Shown here: in pieces, positions 1-5,945 of the stretch
How positions within the stretch are numbered: the first letter of the stretch is position 1
Layout: each line of letters starts with the position of its first letter
Source of the DNA: PNKC01 sp039917655
GTDB taxonomy: Bacteria > Chloroflexota > Dehalococcoidia > Tepidiformales > Tepidiformaceae
Assembly: GCA_039917655.1 (NCBI GenBank)
Contig: JBDSJC010000152.1
Span: 1-12,914, forward strand
Direction of reading: 5' to 3'
Length of the DNA: 12,914 nucleotides
The notes under the pieces: generated by a model
Seen by the model: the letters and a program-made list of their open reading frames with translations, nothing else
Databases searched by the model: none
What the model was told of the DNA's origin: nothing
Translations under genes and position numbers: made by a program

Positions 1-351
1 GTACCGCCCCTCTTCCTCAAGGCAGTGATGCTCTCGGAAAGCGGCGGCCGTCCGGATGCGGTGGGAGACAGTGGCCACTCAGTTGGTCTCTTCCAACTTC
101 ACGACCAGGGCTACGGCGCGGGCATGGGCGATACGCGCTACGACCCAGAAACGAACGCCGACCGCGGCGCGCGCGGGCTCGCCGAGGCGTGGCACGCCGG
201 AGACAAGGCGGGCTTCAGTGGCGAAAACGCCGTCCGCGCCGCCTACAACTACTCTTTCAACCCGGGAGGAGGCTGGGCCTACCAGGGTGACAGCGTAGTC
301 CGGCACTACAACCAGTTGCTCGCCGAACAGGGTGTGCCGCACCTCGCGTAG
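1..351 (+). CDS. Lysozyme-like (SLT-type) lytic transglycosylase, C-terminal part
   Basis: The reading frame is open from the first base, so the N-terminus lies outside the window; 116 residues are visible. The segment ESGG (residues 13-16) followed by GLFQL (about residues 29-33) matches the catalytic-Glu motif and the downstream GLxQ motif of SLT/goose-type lysozyme folds, with Glu13 as the presumed acid. Further on, an Ala-Tyr-Asn-Tyr stretch (AAYNYSFNPGG) resembles the family's usual AYNaG region. Such enzymes cleave the MurNAc-GlcNAc bond of peptidoglycan outside the cytoplasm. No signal peptide or cell-wall-binding repeats can be judged, because the start is missing. The gene ends 140 bases before the next start and has no visible operon partner. 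It could also be a tail-associated or resuscitation-type muralytic domain. The fold call is fairly secure; the physiological role is not. Confidence 0.72.
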   Translation, partial: VPPLFLKAVMLSESGGRPDAVGDSGHSVGLFQLHDQGYGAGMGDTRYDPETNADRGARGLAEAWHAGDKAGFSGENAVRAAYNYSFNPGGGWAYQGDSVVRHYNQLLAEQGVPHLA

Positions 352-435
352 GACCGCGCCCGTGGACCAAACAGGCCGCCGCCGCCGAATTCGGACCAAC
401 TCACGCCCGGCCCGTACCTCCCCCGCTCCCGGTGC

Positions 436-441
436 TATGAT
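436..441 (+). promoter_or_regulatory. Predicted -10 box (TATGAT) for the hydrolase pair
   Basis: TATGAT at 436-441, preceded by TGC (extended -10 style), lies 50 bases before the ATG at 492. No good -35 hexamer is seen 16-18 bases upstream. The same exact hexamer precedes the VanY gene (2769) and the crotonase gene (4604), which strengthens the call. Confidence 0.45.
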
Positions 442-478
442 TGATCTCCGCTTCGCGCTCGCTGCCGGGCGATCTCCT

Positions 479-484
479 GGAGGT
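479..484 (+). promoter_or_regulatory. Ribosome binding site deciding the hydrolase start
   Basis: GGAGGT is followed by a 7-base gap and then ATG at 492. This selects 492 over the in-frame ATG at 441 (frame 441-1946), which overlaps the predicted -10 box. Confidence 0.75.
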
Positions 485-491
485 AGGCCAC

Positions 492-1946
492 ATGGTCACA
501 ACCGGATATCTCGAACGCGACGTTTTCGTCCGCGACCTCAAACTGCACTATCAGGAATGGGGCGACGCGGACGCCCCGGCTGTCGTCATGGTCCACGGTT
601 TCGGCGTCTCCGGACACATGTTCGATGAGTTCGCCGAACGCATGCAGGACCACTACCACCTGCTCGCCATCGACCAGCGCGGTCACGGCGATTCCGATTG
701 GTCGCCGGACGGCGATTACTCCCGCGAGGCCTTCGTCCAGGATCTGGAAGGCTTCCGCGAGTCGCTCGGCCTGGAGCGCTTCATCCTCGTGGGCCACAGC
801 ATGGGCGGGCTGAACGCCGTTTCGTACTCGAACACTTACCCGCAGCGCGTGCGGGCGCTGGTGCTCGTCGATGTCGGCCCGGAATCCGCCAAGGAAGGCG
901 TCGATAACATTGTGCGCTTCACCCGCGGGCCGGATGAACTCGAATTCGAAGAGTTCGTCGAGCTCGCTCACCGTTTCAACCAGCGCCGCACGATGGAGAA
1001 TATCCGCGAGCGCATGCGTCATCGTCTGAAGCTCGCCGAGTCCGGCAAGTGGACGTGGAAGTTCGATAAGCGTTTCCGCGACAAGGAGAGCGGCCTGAAA
1101 ATCGGTTCCGAACTGAGCAACGACCAGAGTTGGCAGCTCTTCCGTGACGTGCGGGTGCCCACTCTGCTGGTGCGTGGCGCCGAGAGCGACGTGCTGAGCG
1201 CCGAAACCGCGGAGCGCGCAACCCGCGAGATGGATCGAGCACGGCTCGTAACGGTGCCTGCTGCTGGCCATAGCGTCCCTGGCGACAACCCGGATGAGTT
1301 CACCGCGGCGGTCCGTGAGTTCCTTTCGGACCTCGAAAAGGGGCAGTTCGCGGCTGCTGCCGCCTCCGAACCTCCGCCCCTCGACCGCCTGGTCGAACAG
1401 CACGAAGCGCAGCGCAGGCGCGGTCCGGGCACGCTGACGTTCGTCCTTGCAGGCATCGGAGCGGTGGTGGCGCTCGCCGGTGCGGGGGCCTTCCTGCGGA
1501 AGCGCTCCGTAGAGAAGAAGCGTCGCGATTCAGTTCGAGGGCGGGCCAGAGCTGCCGGGACAAGTATCCCTCCGGTTTCTTTCCCCGCGATGGACCTTGA
1601 GCAGGCCCGAGAACGTGCATCGGCGCTGGTCAGCGAGCTTTCGCTGGTAGGGCAACGCGGCGCGACACGCGCCCGCCAGGTGGTGCAGGATGTCGATCTC
1701 GAACGCGCGCGAAAAGCCGCCGGGGATGCTGTAGCCGCCCTCACGGAGGCCTCCCGGAACGCCGCGGCTGCCGCGCCCGTCTCCGTGGACCGCAAGAAGC
1801 TCGCGAAGAAGGGCAAGCGCGCGGTCAAATCCAGCCGCTCGTCGGCCTCGAAGATGCTGGCCGCCACGCTGTTCATCGCCAGCCGTCTCGCTGGGCGAAA
1901 GAAGAAGGCGAAGAAGCGCGGGGGCCCCCTCCCTTGGCGGCGGTGA
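492..1946 (+). CDS. Alpha/beta hydrolase with C-terminal membrane segment and basic tail
   Basis: This is a 484-residue protein. Residues 1-285 form a complete alpha/beta hydrolase: oxyanion segment HGFG (35-38), nucleophile Ser103 in GHSMGG, acid Asp233 after the strand RVPTLLVRGA, and His260 in AAGHS. The substrate (ester, amide, lactone or C-C bond) cannot be read from sequence. Family members usually end near residue 280, but here about 200 residues follow. They comprise a linker with RRR (308-310), one hydrophobic segment (about 315-335) followed by RKR, then a helical Ala/Arg/Glu-rich region with two similar units (from 368 and from 402), and a Lys-rich end (about 435-476). The tail recalls YtxH-like helical regions or histone-like basic tails, without a clear match. 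No signal peptide is present, so the catalytic domain is probably cytoplasmic and membrane-tethered. The start is fixed by GGAGGT. The gene overlaps the next hydrolase by 4 bases (GTGA), implying coupled translation. Confidence 0.85.
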   Translation: MVTTGYLERDVFVRDLKLHYQEWGDADAPAVVMVHGFGVSGHMFDEFAERMQDHYHLLAIDQRGHGDSDWSPDGDYSREAFVQDLEGFRESLGLERFILVGHSMGGLNAVSYSNTYPQRVRALVLVDVGPESAKEGVDNIVRFTRGPDELEFEEFVELAHRFNQRRTMENIRERMRHRLKLAESGKWTWKFDKRFRDKESGLKIGSELSNDQSWQLFRDVRVPTLLVRGAESDVLSAETAERATREMDRARLVTVPAAGHSVPGDNPDEFTAAVREFLSDLEKGQFAAAAASEPPPLDRLVEQHEAQRRRGPGTLTFVLAGIGAVVALAGAGAFLRKRSVEKKRRDSVRGRARAAGTSIPPVSFPAMDLEQARERASALVSELSLVGQRGATRARQVVQDVDLERARKAAGDAVAALTEASRNAAAAAPVSVDRKKLAKKGKRAVKSSRSSASKMLAATLFIASRLAGRKKKAKKRGGPLPWRR

Positions 1947-2740
1947 ACCCGCGCGAGACCCTCATCCATTTTCGCGACCAGGGCAGCGGCACGGGTACGC
2001 CGTTCGTCTTTATCCACGGTTGGGCTTGCGATAGCAGCGCCTGGCAGCCGCAGGTAGAAGACCTGAAGCGCGACCACCGCTGCATCTCCGTCGATCTTCG
2101 CGGCCGCGGCCAATCCAAAGCAGTGCCGCCCTACGACGTGTTCACCGCCGCCGAAGACGTGGCGAACGTGATCTGCTCGCTCGCACTTCCGTCAGCGATC
2201 ATCGTCGGGCACAGCCTCGGCGGGGTCGTGGCGCTCTGCCTCAATCAGGCTCACCCGGAGTTGGTCGCCGGCGTGGTCACCGGAGATTCACCGCTCGAAC
2301 GGGGCGCCCCACGCCGCTGGCCGAGCACCGTCGCCGCACTGCGCGAAGCCGGTTCGATGGACCCCGTCCAGGGCTTCATTGAGAGCTTCTTCATCGAATC
2401 CACGCCCGAAGAACTCGCCGCCGACGTCCGGGCGATGATGCTGACCTGCGACGCGGGGGTTGCCGCCGGCATGCTTGAAGAGGGCGAACGCCTCGCTGAC
2501 GCCCTGCCGGAACTCATTCGCCTCGCAGATGCGAAGCCGTTCATGGCCTTCTGGGCCGAACAGCCGCTAGGCGAACCGAACCTGCTCCGCGACCTCGCAA
2601 CCTTCGTCCGGCAGGAGCCGATCGCCGGCGCCGGGCACTTCTTCCAACTCGAACGCCCCGAGATCACGAACGCCTTGCTGCGCGCGTTCGAAGACGACGT
2701 CCTTACCGATCCTCGTCTCAAGCCGCGCCTCAATGCGTAA
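1943..2740 (+). CDS. Alpha/beta hydrolase fold protein
   Basis: This is a 265-residue cytoplasmic protein of usual family length. HGW (25-27) provides the oxyanion region, Ser91 in GHSLGG is the nucleophile, and His232 in GAGHFFQLERP is the catalytic base. The usual acidic residue after the sixth core strand is unclear: the strand reads PFMAFWAEQPLGE, with Glu206 or Glu211 in place of the common Asp. GTG at 1943 overlaps the TGA of the preceding hydrolase (GTGA), so the two are very likely co-transcribed and translationally coupled. An in-frame TTG at 1934 is an alternative start adding three residues; neither has a clear Shine-Dalgarno. The two hydrolases differ clearly around their motifs and are not a recent duplication. 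The substrate is not predictable. Methyl-ester, lactone or carboxylester hydrolysis are all possible. Confidence 0.85.
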   Translation: MNPRETLIHFRDQGSGTGTPFVFIHGWACDSSAWQPQVEDLKRDHRCISVDLRGRGQSKAVPPYDVFTAAEDVANVICSLALPSAIIVGHSLGGVVALCLNQAHPELVAGVVTGDSPLERGAPRRWPSTVAALREAGSMDPVQGFIESFFIESTPEELAADVRAMMLTCDAGVAAGMLEEGERLADALPELIRLADAKPFMAFWAEQPLGEPNLLRDLATFVRQEPIAGAGHFFQLERPEITNALLRAFEDDVLTDPRLKPRLNA

Positions 2741-2747
2741 ATGCGTA
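2732..2747 (+). repeat. 8-bp tandem duplication across a stop codon
   Basis: AATGCGTA occurs twice head to tail (2732-2739 and 2740-2747) over the TAA stop of the hydrolase gene. Both copies supply an in-frame stop (TAA or TAG), so the duplication leaves the protein unchanged. Confidence 0.6.
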
Positions 2748-2768
2748 GGCCAGAACTCCCCTGGCGGG

Positions 2769-2774
2769 TATGAT
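2769..2774 (+). promoter_or_regulatory. Predicted -10 box (TATGAT) giving a leaderless vanY-type mRNA
   Basis: TATGAT is followed by exactly seven bases (CGAAGGG) and then ATG at 2782, so transcription would begin at or next to the A of the start codon. An in-frame ATG at 2770 lies inside the box itself and is unlikely to be used. No convincing -35 is seen. Confidence 0.5.
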
Positions 2775-2781
2775 CGAAGGG

Positions 2782-3654
2782 ATGGTAGATGCATCGCGAA
2801 CAGCGAAGCGTGAGAAACGCGAGCTTGAAGCAACCAGCACCCGTAGCCCATGGCTTCCAATCTTCGTCGCGGCGCTGGCGGTGCTGGCGCTCAGTTTCAT
2901 CGTCCTGCTTTTGGTGGTAGCGGATAAGCTCGGCGGCGATGGCCCCGGCCCAACGCCACCGACCGGCGCCGTCTCCAACCCCACGCCAACAGCAACGGCC
3001 TCCGGTCAGACGGAGAGTCCCACCCAGGCGACGGGCACGACCCCTTCGGCAACCAACTCGCCAGCCACGATCGGCCCGGGGGAGGTGGACAACACCCCGA
3101 TCCTGGCCTGCAACAACATCCTTGTGCCGCTGGATAAGAACCACCGCCTGGCCTCCGATTGCGAGCCCGCGGACCTGGTGGCCGTCCCGGCCTCCGCCAG
3201 CCAGGGCGGCACGCAATTAATGCGCGCCGAGGCCAAGAACGCGTTCGTCGAACTCGTCGCCGCCGCCGCGAAGGATAACTTCAAACTCTTCGCCTCGAGC
3301 AGCTATCGCAGCTACAGCACTCAGGTAGAAACGTATCGCGGCAACGTCGCCGCGGGGGGCCAGGAGTACGCCGACCGCACCAGTGCTCGAGCAGGCCATA
3401 GTGAACACCAGCTGGGCACAGCCACGGACGTAGCAAGTGATTCGGCCTCGTTCGAAGGCTTCAACGGCACTCCGGAGGCGACCTGGCTGGCGCAGAACAG
3501 CTGGAAATACGGCTTCATCGTCAGCTACCCGCCGGGCACCGAGCAGGTCACAGGTTACGCTCGCGAAGACTGGCATATCCGCTACCTCGGCAAGGACGCC
3601 GCACGAAAAGTGCACGACAGCGGCCTCACACTCCACGAATATTTGCTGAAGTAA
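2782..3654 (+). CDS. Membrane-anchored VanY-family D-alanyl-D-alanine carboxypeptidase
   Basis: This is a 290-residue zinc peptidase expected to trim the terminal D-Ala of peptidoglycan stem peptides outside the membrane. Layout: a short basic cytoplasmic N-terminus (1-22), one transmembrane helix (about 24-46), a Pro/Thr/Ser-rich wall-spanning linker (about 55-100), then the catalytic domain. Zinc-site residues follow the VanY/DacB pattern: GHSEHQLGTATD gives His209 and Asp216 (SxHxxGxAxD), and REDWHIRY gives the catalytic Glu262 and the third ligand His265. An upstream SSYRSY segment (173-178) is also typical. The helix lacks a cleavage site, so it is an uncleaved signal anchor. The start at 2782 is chosen because the -10 box overlaps the ATG at 2770. 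The gene is transcribed separately from the hydrolase pair and converges with the phosphotransferase. LdcB-type L,D-specificity or D,D-specificity cannot be told apart from sequence alone. Confidence 0.9.
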   Translation: MVDASRTAKREKRELEATSTRSPWLPIFVAALAVLALSFIVLLLVVADKLGGDGPGPTPPTGAVSNPTPTATASGQTESPTQATGTTPSATNSPATIGPGEVDNTPILACNNILVPLDKNHRLASDCEPADLVAVPASASQGGTQLMRAEAKNAFVELVAAAAKDNFKLFASSSYRSYSTQVETYRGNVAAGGQEYADRTSARAGHSEHQLGTATDVASDSASFEGFNGTPEATWLAQNSWKYGFIVSYPPGTEQVTGYAREDWHIRYLGKDAARKVHDSGLTLHEYLLK

Positions 3655-3655
3655 G

Positions 3656-3674
3656 CCGCGCGACGGTTGCGCGG
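3656..3674. terminator. Possible bidirectional hairpin between convergent genes
   Basis: CCGCGC pairs with GCGCGG around a 7-base loop (GACGGTT), starting two bases after the vanY-type stop codon and 28 bases from the phosphotransferase stop. There is no T-tract, so intrinsic termination is uncertain. Confidence 0.35.
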
Positions 3675-3701
3675 AGCCAGGCGCGTCGGGCCACTCACCT
3701 G

Positions 3702-4559
3702 TCAGCGGGCAGCCTCAAGCGCGGCTACCTGGCGCAGGGCATCCAACGGCCACCTCTCTTCAGGGTAGCCATGTGCGTCCAGCCAGCGGACTGCCCCAGC
3801 CCCTCGCGCTGCCCTGTACAGCGGGAGACTGAGTGCTACCCGGTCACGCAACTCTCCGGACGCTTCATACCCGTCGAGCACGGCCAGCAGCGCTTCCCTA
3901 TCGAAGAGCGTGAGCACCGCAAAGTCCATCACCGGGTCGCCCTCGTGAGCATCGGCCCAATCGAGCACCGCCGCGATGCGGTCGCCGGCGGGCTCGAGGA
4001 GAAAGTGGGCTGCCTGGCAATCCCCATGCAGCCAGGCCGGCGTGGCATGGTCCAGGGTTGGACGCAGGCGCTCCGCGTGGCGCAAGACGAGTTCGGCGTC
4101 CGCGGCGGCGAATCCATGGTGGGCAACCAGGTACGGGAGTTCGCGTTTCAGCCAACCGGCGACGAAGGCGCCGGGCGGTTCCGGCGCCGGCCGGAGCGAC
4201 GGGGCGCCGTGGGCGAGGCGCAAGACTGCACCGGCCGCTTGCCAGCTTCGCAGCGAAGCGCAGCCGCGCAGCGAGCCGCCTTCCACCCAACGCATGGCGA
4301 GTGCAGGCACATCCCCGTCCCGGGACAGGACGGCTTCGGCCACAGGGACGCCAGCAGACCGGGCATGCGCTTGCGCCTCCACTTCCCGAGTCTGGAACCC
4401 CGACCGTAGATCAACCTTGACCATGAATCGTTCGCCGCCCGCGGTGACTTTCCAGGCGGCGCGGTAGCCGTAGTTGAGGAGCTCGTCGATGGCGCTGATC
4501 TCCCCTCCTAGTAGCGGTTCCATGGCGGGCATGAGTATGGGCGGCGTCATCATCTCCAT
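3702..4559 (-). CDS. APH-family phosphotransferase (aminoglycoside/choline kinase-like)
   Basis: This 285-residue protein has the small-molecule kinase fold. Lys48 in FMVKVD is the probable ATP-binding lysine and Glu59 its possible partner. The catalytic loop is HGDCQAAHFL (178-187) with Asp180 as base, and LDWADAHEGDP (199-209) supplies the metal-binding Asp200. The loop position usually held by Asn (HGDxxxxN) is His185, a variant found in some APH subgroups. Substrates of such proteins include aminoglycosides, macrolides, choline, homoserine and sugars, so resistance should not be assumed. ATG at 4559 is preferred because the fold begins soon after it; upstream in-frame codons run into the divergent promoter. 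Nearby in-frame ATGs at 4553 and 4550 are alternatives and no strong Shine-Dalgarno decides. The gene is alone on its strand, divergent from the crotonase gene (90-base gap) and convergent with the peptidase gene. Confidence 0.78.
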   Translation of the reverse strand: MEMMTPPILMPAMEPLLGGEISAIDELLNYGYRAAWKVTAGGERFMVKVDLRSGFQTREVEAQAHARSAGVPVAEAVLSRDGDVPALAMRWVEGGSLRGCASLRSWQAAGAVLRLAHGAPSLRPAPEPPGAFVAGWLKRELPYLVAHHGFAAADAELVLRHAERLRPTLDHATPAWLHGDCQAAHFLLEPAGDRIAAVLDWADAHEGDPVMDFAVLTLFDREALLAVLDGYEASGELRDRVALSLPLYRAARGAGAVRWLDAHGYPEERWPLDALRQVAALEAAR

Positions 4560-4603
4560 CGCTGGACGAAACCAGCCCGAACGAGCGGTTGCGGGGCCCG
4601 TCC

Positions 4604-4609
4604 TATGAT
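4604..4609 (+). promoter_or_regulatory. Predicted -10 box (TATGAT) for the crotonase gene
   Basis: TATGAT lies 40 bases before the GTG start, in the 90-base divergent gap. It is the same exact hexamer as at 436 and 2769. No clear -35 is found at 16-18 bases. Confidence 0.45.
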
Positions 4610-4637
4610 GCAACACTCCCCCGGCAACTGAACTCCC

Positions 4638-4642
4638 GGAGG
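4638..4642 (+). promoter_or_regulatory. Ribosome binding site deciding a GTG start
   Basis: GGAGG is followed by seven bases and then GTG at 4650. The spacing supports GTG as the true start of the crotonase gene. Confidence 0.75.
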
Positions 4643-4649
4643 CGTTCCC

Positions 4650-5453
4650 GTGCCCATTACATCCACCACTGACGAACTGCTCGTTGAGCAGGACGGCCAC
4701 ATCCTGACGATCACGCTCAACCGGCCGGACCGCCTGAACGCGATCAGCGGCCCCATGCTAGGCAATCTCTCATCCGTGCTCCAGGCGGCGAACATCGACC
4801 GCAGCGTGCGCGTGGTCATCCTCACTGGCGCGGGACGCGGCTTCTGCGCCGGCCTGGACCTGAAAGCTCAGAGCGCTGGCGATGACAGTCTCCAGTCCGC
4901 CCGCGGTTACAACCTCTTCGACCTGCACAACTCGCCGCCAATCGTGATCAACCGCATGGACAAGCCGATCGTCTGCGCGCTCAATGGCGCCGCCGCCGGC
5001 TACGGCATGGACCTCGCGCTCGGGTGCGACATCCGCATCGCGAGTGAGCACGCCAAAATGGGCGCCGTCTTCGCCAAGCGTGGAGTTCTCCCCGAAAGCG
5101 GTGGCTGCTGGTATCTACCGCGGCTCCTCGGTTGGGCGAAAGCAGCTGAGGTGGCCTTCCTCGGGGACGTGCTAGACGCCAACCGCTCGCTCGAACTGGG
5201 TCTCGTTAACCGCGTGGTCAAGCACGACGACCTGATGACCGAAGCGAAGAAGATGGCCACGCAGATCGCCAACAACGCCCCCCTTAGCGTCCAATCCACC
5301 AAGCGGATGATGCGACTGGGCATGGAAGAGAGCTTCGAGGCAGCGGTGGATCACATCTACCTACAGCTGTTGCCGCTCTTCCAGAGCGAGGACTTCAAGG
5401 AAGGCCTCTCCTCCTTCGCTGAGCGCCGCGAACCGAACTTCAAGGGCCGGTAG
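4650..5453 (+). CDS. Crotonase-family (enoyl-CoA hydratase/isomerase-like) protein
   Basis: This 267-residue protein is of typical crotonase length. The CoA-binding and oxyanion-hole elements are present: GAGRGFCAGLDL (60-71), and NGAAAGYGMDLALGCD (112-127) supplying the second NH near Gly117. It continues with KRGVLPESGG (143-152), LPRLLG and a C-terminal basic helix (PLSVQSTKRMMR, 211-222). Aligned by spacing to the classical hydratase, its first catalytic Glu corresponds to Asp121 and its second to Phe141, so the two-Glu hydration machinery is absent; Glu149 is a possible replacement acid. Isomerase, hydrolase or another crotonase reaction is therefore as likely as hydration. The gene begins with GTG behind a strong GGAGG and has its own -10 box. 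It stands as a single transcription unit closed by the hairpin at 5476. The family is certain but the reaction is open; fatty-acid or aromatic-acid CoA degradation is likely. Confidence 0.88.
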   Translation: MPITSTTDELLVEQDGHILTITLNRPDRLNAISGPMLGNLSSVLQAANIDRSVRVVILTGAGRGFCAGLDLKAQSAGDDSLQSARGYNLFDLHNSPPIVINRMDKPIVCALNGAAAGYGMDLALGCDIRIASEHAKMGAVFAKRGVLPESGGCWYLPRLLGWAKAAEVAFLGDVLDANRSLELGLVNRVVKHDDLMTEAKKMATQIANNAPLSVQSTKRMMRLGMEESFEAAVDHIYLQLLPLFQSEDFKEGLSSFAERREPNFKGR

Positions 5454-5475
5454 CGACTGCCCCGACAACGTACGT

Positions 5476-5503
5476 CCCCTCTTCCTCCGCAGTGGGAGAG
5501 GGG
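5476..5503. terminator. GC-rich hairpin after the crotonase gene
   Basis: CCCCTCTTCC (5476-5485) pairs with GGGAGAGGGG (5494-5503), giving a 10-bp stem with one T-G wobble and an 8-base loop, 22 bases after the stop. No T-run follows. The hairpin plus the following GATCAAGGGGTGAGGG resembles short intergenic palindromes dispersed in some high-GC genomes, so it may be a repeat element as well as a transcript end. The gap 5454-5618 holds nothing else. Confidence 0.5.
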
Positions 5504-5618
5504 ATCAAGGGGTGAGGGTTCACTGCCGCGCTAACCAAAGTGGCCCGGCCAACCACCATTCGCCTTCGCCTGTTCGTCCCGTGCCCGTCGATAGATGACC
5601 CTGGCCCATCCGCCGTGG

Positions 5619-5924
5619 TTAGGCGCGCGATTTCAGCGTTTCTCCGATGTCGTCCGGGATTTCGGAGACGGGCCGCGTCGCCTGGGAGATAGTGATGTCG
5701 AAAATATCGCCCCAGGCGGCATCGTAGTAGTCGCCAGGGCCTTCATTCTCTGCTTCCCAAACGACTACGACCTGCGGTTGGTCCTCTGGGGCGTTCACCC
5801 AGTATTCGCCGATCACGTTCGCCTGCTCGGGGTGCTCGAAGGTCTTGCGGCGTTCGAACGCCTCCATCCCCTGGAGCACGTTCGTCCCGGGCTTGAACTT
5901 GAAGTAGGCCACGTAAAGCGTCAT
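5619..5924 (-). CDS. Small DUF3303-like protein
   Basis: This 101-residue soluble protein opens with a strand, MTLYVAYFKFKPG, and is followed by a helix rich in Glu/Arg (18-30). It then has NVIGEYWVNAPED (36-48), QVVVVWEAEN (51-60) and a segment with two Asp around YYDAAWGDIFD (66-76). The order strand-helix-strand-strand with a middle x-V-V-V-W-E-A core fits the ferredoxin-like dimeric alpha/beta barrel group, most like DUF3303. Function is unknown for that group. The start codon lies seven bases after a perfect TATAAT box, indicating a leaderless mRNA separate from the recN operon. The stop of recN is only 21 bases upstream, so read-through transcription is also possible. No catalytic residues are evident. 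EthD or antibiotic-biosynthesis-monooxygenase-like families are alternatives. Confidence 0.7.
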   Translation of the reverse strand: MTLYVAYFKFKPGTNVLQGMEAFERRKTFEHPEQANVIGEYWVNAPEDQPQVVVVWEAENEGPGDYYDAAWGDIFDITISQATRPVSEIPDDIGETLKSRA

Positions 5925-5931
5925 CGCAGCG

Positions 5932-5937
5932 ATTATA
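5932..5937 (-). promoter_or_regulatory. TATAAT -10 box giving a leaderless mRNA
   Basis: On the minus strand, consensus TATAAT is followed by exactly seven bases (CGCTGCG) and ATG at 5924. It sits in the 21-base gap after the recN stop. The upstream sequence is recN coding and shows no TTGACA-like box. Confidence 0.55.
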
Positions 5938-5945
5938 GCTGTGGG

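Noticed and set aside
435..1403. Long minus-strand open frame (322 codons) opposite the first hydrolase
   Set aside because: It is a mirror of high-GC codon use. The plus strand carries a full hydrolase with catalytic motifs and a ribosome site, while the antisense product shows no family motifs.
1019..2113. Minus-strand open frame (364 codons) across both hydrolases
   Set aside because: The product is Arg/Ser/Ala-rich without domain pattern and overlaps two well-supported genes.
3702..4559. Aminoglycoside resistance gene
   Set aside because: The APH fold is shared by many metabolic kinases and the loop variant and isolated context give no link to resistance.
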